Assembly: GCA_902522325.1 (NCBI GenBank)
Contig: CABYVA010000012.1
Coordinates: 1-32,534 of the forward strand
From: an uncultured Pelagibacteraceae bacterium
GTDB lineage: Bacteria; Pseudomonadota; Alphaproteobacteria; Pelagibacterales; Pelagibacteraceae
Direction of reading: 5' to 3'
DNA: 32,534 nucleotides
This document shows, piece by piece, positions 29,734-32,534 of the stretch. The notes under the pieces are model-generated. The model saw nothing but the letters and a program-made list of their open reading frames with translations. It was not told the DNA's origin and made no database searches. Positions within the stretch are counted from its first letter, which is position 1, and every line of letters starts with the position of its first letter. The position numbers were made by a program, and so were the translations under genes.

Positions 29734-30074
29734 TATTTAATTCCTTCAAAATTTGAAAACATAGTTTTTTTTACACTACTGTATTCATCTTTTAAAACTG
29801 TACTTTTTGCAATAATTAAATACGAGTAATTAAGATTTAGTGAAATTTTATTTATAGCATCATGCATAATGTGTCTTAATCTTCTCTTAATTTTGTTTCT
29901 TTTAACAGCATTACCGAGTTTTCTTTTTGCAACAAAGCTTATATTTAAAAATTCAGTATTTTTATTAATTAGTTTTTTAAAAAAAATAGTAAAATATTTA
30001 TTATTAATTCTTTTGCCCTTGATTATATTTTTGAACTCTTCGTTATTTGAAAGACTAACCATTTTAATCTTCAT
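29733..30074 (-). CDS. rnpA: Ribonuclease P protein component
   Basis: Protein subunit of RNase P, binding the pre-tRNA 5' leader. The 113-residue protein is basic, and the RNR signature is seen in KLGNAVKRNKIKRRLRHIMHD (about residues 52-72). Two candidate starts lie close together (Met1 and Met5 of this frame); the first is given because it leaves the usual short 4-bp gap to rpmH. It overlaps yidD at its end. Confidence 0.94.
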   Translation of the reverse strand: MKIKMVSLSNNEEFKNIIKGKRINNKYFTIFFKKLINKNTEFLNISFVAKRKLGNAVKRNKIKRRLRHIMHDAINKISLNLNYSYLIIAKSTVLKDEYSSVKKTMFSNFEGIK

Positions 30075-30078
30075 TTGA

Positions 30079-30213
30079 CTAAACAGTTAAAGATCTTCTT
30101 CCTTTGGCTCTTCTTCTTGCTAAAGTTTTTCGACCTTTGCTGGTTCTCATCTTTTTTCTGAATCCGTGCCTTCTTTTTCTTACTAGTTTACTTGGTTGAT
30201 ATGTTCTTTTCAT
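30079..30213 (-). CDS. rpmH: Large ribosomal subunit protein bL34
   Basis: A 44-residue, extremely basic protein starting [18 protein letters not shown] and ending in the family-typical [11 protein letters not shown], so identity is certain despite the small size. It binds 23S rRNA in the large subunit. It is first gene of the rpmH-rnpA-yidD-yidC unit, four bases ahead of rnpA. The stop is TAG at 30079-30081 and the ATG is at 30211-30213. Confidence 0.98.
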   Translation of the reverse strand: MKRTYQPSKLVRKRRHGFRKKMRTSKGRKTLARRRAKGRRSLTV

Positions 30214-30246
30214 AAAATATGATCAAATTTTAAATAAATTTCGCTC

Positions 30247-30275
30247 TTTATATTAATTATATATATAAATAGCAA
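30247..30275 (-). promoter_or_regulatory. Candidate sigma-70-type promoter for rpmH
   Basis: On the minus strand TTGCTA (30270-30275) and TATAAA (30247-30252) are separated by exactly 17 bases. Transcription would begin near 30240, giving a leader of about 27 nt before rpmH. It is the best-spaced promoter in the window and fits the start of the long minus-strand block. Chance remains possible in this A/T-rich gap. Confidence 0.5.
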
Positions 30276-30306
30276 ATAGAAGATTTTATATTTACGATTA
30301 GAATTT

Positions 30307-31029
30307 ATGGAAAAATCTAAAAAAATTAAATTATTTGTAGGTTTATTTTACATAATCTTGGTTACAATATTTTTATATTATTTATTTTCGAAATATAGTT
30401 TTCAACAACTAACTTCATATGATTTTATTAAGAATAATATTGATTATTTATCAGAATTAAAGAAATCTAACTTGTTTTTATTGTCGTTATTTTTTTTGTT
30501 ATTTACAATTTTGTGGGTATTTCCTTTTTTGGGATTTGGATCGCCAGTTGCATTGTTAGGAGGTTTTATTTTAGGGAAATGGCTAGGATTAATATTAGTA
30601 GTTCTTGGCCTTAGCCTTGGAGCAACATTTTTATATATTTTTGGAAATTATTTTTTAAAAGATTTCGTTAGAGAAAAATTCTTAAGTAAATTTGAGAACT
30701 TAGAGATTAAATTTAAAAAATCTGAATTTAACTATTTATTGATTTATAGATTTATCGGAGGTATTCCTTGGCAACTTAGCTGTATTTTGCCAACTCTTTT
30801 TAATGTTAAAGTAAGAAATTTTTTCTTAGCAACAATGATAGGAATTATACCACAAACCTTTTTAATTGTTTCTATTGGAAGTGGGTTAGAAACTATTATT
30901 CAGAAAAATTTAGAGCCACCAAAAATAATGGATATAATTTCTTCCCCAAACATTTATTGGCCTTTAACTATCTTCATTTTTTTAGTCATCATTACAATTT
31001 TTTTGAGAAAGTTATTTTACAAGAAATAA
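30307..31029 (+). CDS. VTT-domain (TVP38/TMEM64, DedA-like) membrane protein
   Basis: A 240-residue integral membrane protein of the VTT (formerly SNARE-associated/DedA-like) family, whose members include lipid scramblases and transporters. Hydrophobic segments occur near residues 8-27, 56-74, 80-105, 165-187 and 213-236. The diagnostic FGSPVALLGGFILGKWLG (about 77-94), YRFIGGIPWQLSC (about 147-159) and the re-entrant Gly/Pro-rich loops are clear. It is divergent from rpmH and ends 3 bp before the convergent tRNA-Thr. The specific lipid or solute handled is unknown. Confidence 0.88.
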   Translation: MEKSKKIKLFVGLFYIILVTIFLYYLFSKYSFQQLTSYDFIKNNIDYLSELKKSNLFLLSLFFLLFTILWVFPFLGFGSPVALLGGFILGKWLGLILVVLGLSLGATFLYIFGNYFLKDFVREKFLSKFENLEIKFKKSEFNYLLIYRFIGGIPWQLSCILPTLFNVKVRNFFLATMIGIIPQTFLIVSIGSGLETIIQKNLEPPKIMDIISSPNIYWPLTIFIFLVIITIFLRKLFYKK

Positions 31030-31032
31030 TTC

Positions 31033-31106
31033 TGGTGCCCCCACCAAGAATCGAACTTGAAATTCATCCTTACCATGGATGTGTTATGCCATTTAACTAT
31101 AGGGGC
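31033..31106 (-). tRNA. tRNA-Thr(GGU)
   Basis: A 74-nt cloverleaf on the minus strand. The acceptor GCCCCTA pairs with TGGGGGC (one G-U), discriminator A, encoded CCA. The D stem is GTTA/TAAC and the anticodon stem CATCC/GGATG closes loop ATGGTAA, giving anticodon GGT (31072-31074). The T arm is TCAAG-TTCGATT-CTTGG. The variable loop is only four bases. It lies 3 bp beyond the stop of the convergent VTT gene. Confidence 0.9.
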
Positions 31107-31177
31107 AGAATTTATAGTCTTAAAAAAAGCCAATGTATTAAACCACTTTTTTCAAATTATTGCCTTAATTTTTTTAT

Positions 31178-31183
31178 TATAAT
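31178..31183 (+). promoter_or_regulatory. Candidate -10 box for the small-protein/dcd/murA operon
   Basis: TATAAT 26 bases before the start of the 67-residue gene. No -35 hexamer stands at the right spacing (TTGCCT at 31160 is only 12 bases away). The ribosome-binding site AAGGA at 31199-31203 lies six bases before the ATG and firmly supports the start at 31210. Confidence 0.35.
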
Positions 31184-31209
31184 GATTTATATCTATTTAA
31201 GGAAAATTT

Positions 31210-31413
31210 ATGGGAATTCATTACGATTACAAAAGTACAAAATCTGCTAAGCTAATGGAAAAGCAAGCCAAGAGAGAGAAAAAACTTGCGGAGAAAAGAG
31301 CAAAAAAATTAGCTAAAAGTGGTTTTCAAAGAGGAGCAAATCCTGAAAATACTAATGATGTTACAAAACCCATTACTCTTGACGACATAACTAATCCAAA
31401 TAAAGGCAAATGA
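31210..31413 (+). CDS. Small charged protein, unknown function
   Basis: A 67-residue protein I do not recognise. Residues 10-36 are a run of Lys, Glu, Ala and Arg (EKQAKREKKLAEKRAKKL is the core), predicted to be one charged amphipathic helix, possibly nucleic-acid binding. The C-terminal half is polar with Asn, Thr and Asp and ends DDITNPNKGK. A good Shine-Dalgarno (AAGGA) supports the start. The stop overlaps the ATG of an even smaller basic ORF (ATGA), suggesting a coupled pair ahead of dcd. Confidence 0.68.
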   Translation: MGIHYDYKSTKSAKLMEKQAKREKKLAEKRAKKLAKSGFQRGANPENTNDVTKPITLDDITNPNKGK

Positions 31414-31523
31414 ATATTAGTATAAAAAAAGTTAAGCTTTCTAAGCTTGAACTTGCCTTAAGAAAAAATTTAAAAAAAAGAAAAAAATTTCAAAAAAAAT
31501 TAAAGGATAAAAAGAACAAATAA
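31410..31523 (+). CDS. Tiny Lys-rich protein, unknown function
   Basis: A 37-codon ORF starting at ATG 31410, overlapping the previous stop by four bases, and ending one base before the dcd ATG. It encodes 15 Lys and 2 Arg against one Glu and one Asp, following a short N-terminus (MNISIKKVKLSKLELALRK). The tight fit between two genes in a genome that keeps little spare DNA favours a real gene, but A-rich sequence readily yields Lys-rich frames, so it is less certain than its neighbours. Any nucleic-acid-binding role would be inference from charge alone. Confidence 0.5.
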   Translation: MNISIKKVKLSKLELALRKNLKKRKKFQKKLKDKKNK

Positions 31524-31524
31524 A

Positions 31525-32076
31525 ATGATTTTGAACGACAAACAGATAAAAAAAATAGTTAAAGAAGAAGATATGATCAATCCTTTTGTAGACAAGTTAG
31601 TTCACAAAGGGATTAGTCATGGACTTGGAACTTTTGGTTATGATATTCGCTGTGGAGATGAGTTTAAAATTTTTAGCAATGCAAAGGGTGCAGTTTGTGA
31701 TCCAAAAAATTTTACTGAAGATAGTTTTATAACTGTAAAAGGCGAGGAGTCAGTATTAGTTCCGCCTAACTCTTTTGCTTTAGCGGCTAGTATAGAATAT
31801 TTCAAAATGCCAAGACGAATAACTGGTTTGGTCACTGCAAAAAGTACATATGCTAGAACTGGACTTGGAACACCTTCTAGTGTTCTTGAAGGAGGTTGGT
31901 GTGGAAATTTGGTAATGGAATTTGCTAATCATACTAATCTACCAATAAGACTTTATGCAAATTCGGGCGCAGCCCAAATACTTTTTTTTGAAGGGGATGA
32001 ACCTGAAATTTCTTATGCTGAAGGTTCTCGAAAATATCAAGATCAGCGTGGCATAACACTCGCTAAATCAAAGTAA
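31525..32076 (+). CDS. dcd: dCTP deaminase, divergent form
   Basis: Trimeric enzyme deaminating dCTP to dUTP for thymidylate synthesis; 183 residues. GYDIRCGDEFKIF (residues 38-50), VPPNSFALAASIEYFKMP, the STYAR motif (catalytic Ser and Arg), the catalytic Glu in LVMEFANHT and LYANSGAAQILFFEGDE match the family. The strongly conserved segment after STYAR, usually close to VNVTPxEPEWEG, is here GTPSSVLEGGWCG, so the substrate and feedback hairpin differs from that of most proteobacterial enzymes. It may be a distinct subfamily, possibly with altered dTTP control or dUTPase activity, or may have been acquired. It is followed by murA after four bases. Confidence 0.87.
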   Translation: MILNDKQIKKIVKEEDMINPFVDKLVHKGISHGLGTFGYDIRCGDEFKIFSNAKGAVCDPKNFTEDSFITVKGEESVLVPPNSFALAASIEYFKMPRRITGLVTAKSTYARTGLGTPSSVLEGGWCGNLVMEFANHTNLPIRLYANSGAAQILFFEGDEPEISYAEGSRKYQDQRGITLAKSK

Positions 32077-32080
32077 ATTT

Positions 32081-32534
32081 ATGAAAAAATTTTTGATAGA
32101 AGGTCCTTGTAAAGTTAAGGGAACTATTAATATTTCTGGTAGTAAAAATAGTGCATTGCCCATTTTAGCGAGCACTATTTTGTTTGACAAATATGTGGAA
32201 ATAAAAAATTTGCCTCGAGTTAGTGATATTGAAACTATGCTTAATTTACTAAGATCACTAGGTTCAAAAGTTGTAATTTCTAAAAAAAAGAATTCTGTTA
32301 AAATTTACAATAAAAAAAGAAATAAAACTTTTGCATCTTATTCATTAGTCAAAACTATGAGAGCAGGAATACTAGTGCTAGGCCCATTAATTGCAAAAAA
32401 TTGTAAAGCGAAAGTTAGTCTTCCAGGTGGTTGCTTAATTGGATCAAGACCAGTTAATTATCATTTAAATTCCTTAAGAAGATTGGGTATGAGTTATAAA
32501 ATAACCAAAGGATATATTTACGCCAAGGTAAAAA
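32081..32534 (+). CDS. murA: UDP-N-acetylglucosamine 1-carboxyvinyltransferase, 3' truncated by window
   Basis: First committed enzyme of peptidoglycan synthesis, adding enolpyruvate from PEP to UDP-GlcNAc. Only the first 151 codons are visible. They carry the N-terminal SGSKNSALPILA (the family's Lys-Asn pair), LPRVSDIETM, KTMRAGILVLGPLIA and the catalytic loop LPGGCLIGSRPVNYHL with the fosfomycin-target cysteine retained. The gene runs off the end of the window. Confidence 0.96.
   Translation, partial: MKKFLIEGPCKVKGTINISGSKNSALPILASTILFDKYVEIKNLPRVSDIETMLNLLRSLGSKVVISKKKNSVKIYNKKRNKTFASYSLVKTMRAGILVLGPLIAKNCKAKVSLPGGCLIGSRPVNYHLNSLRRLGMSYKITKGYIYAKVK

Noticed and set aside
30957-31250. 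97-codon frame running through the VTT gene end and tRNA-Thr
   Set aside because: It crosses a clear tRNA on the other strand, and the product has no motif; a chance open frame.

Overview
The window reads as a chromosomal segment of a streamlined, very A+T-rich alphaproteobacterium, most likely Pelagibacterales (SAR11). The support is the strong preference for AGA, AAA, ATA and TTA codons, near-zero intergenic spacing, a RegB-type redox kinase, and the alphaproteobacterial DnaJ-CobS-CobT and rpmH-rnpA-yidD-yidC-argB-dapDE blocks. Complete-looking arginine, lysine and shikimate genes argue against a host-restricted Rickettsiales. This assignment is an inference from gene content and style; no 16S rRNA gene is present.

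Layout. 1-5140 (+): pheS (5' end outside the window), pheT and lepA, joined by 1-4 bp overlaps. 5141-9901: a surface-polysaccharide cassette with a GT17 glycosyltransferase butted onto the lepA stop, a DUF4422-type protein on the minus strand, a DUF6492-like transferase, a GT2 glycosyltransferase and a C-methyltransferase-family protein. It ends next to tRNA-Ser(GGA). 10183-13533 (+): gyrB and regB. 13530-16785 (-): a J-domain protein, cobS and cobT. 16812-17072 (+): bolA, divergent from the J-domain gene across 26 bp. 17061-18666 (-): aroK and aroB. 18726-22870 (+): a small membrane protein, a 591-residue exported protein of unknown function, def, fmt and truA. 22860-30213 (-): one long colinear block transcribed rpmH, rnpA, yidD, yidC, argB, HAD phosphatase, dapD, dapE, histone-deacetylase-family hydrolase, SET-domain protein. 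30307-31029 (+): a VTT-domain membrane protein, then tRNA-Thr(GGU) on the minus strand. 31210-32534 (+): two tiny basic proteins, dcd and the start of murA.

How the genes relate. Most are housekeeping: aminoacylation, translation factors, formyl-Met processing, ribosome and RNase P parts, membrane insertion, amino-acid biosynthesis and peptidoglycan precursor supply. Accessory character is concentrated in 5141-9901, whose genes suggest cell-surface glycan synthesis. The less expected parts are the SET plus HDAC-family pair at the distal end of the argB-dapDE block, CobS/CobT seen here without CobN, a methyltransferase whose zinc-ligand cysteines are gone, a compact GyrB and a divergent dCTP deaminase.

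No CRISPR array, insertion sequence, integrase or phage gene was seen. No gene-free stretch exceeds 300 bp. The longest gaps are 10005-10182 (gyrB leader), 6766-6928 (between divergent glycan genes), 31107-31209 and 30214-30306. Three convergent gene pairs overlap at their stop codons, which leaves no room for ordinary terminators. I found no clearly unprecedented multi-gene system; the findings list what best repays checking.
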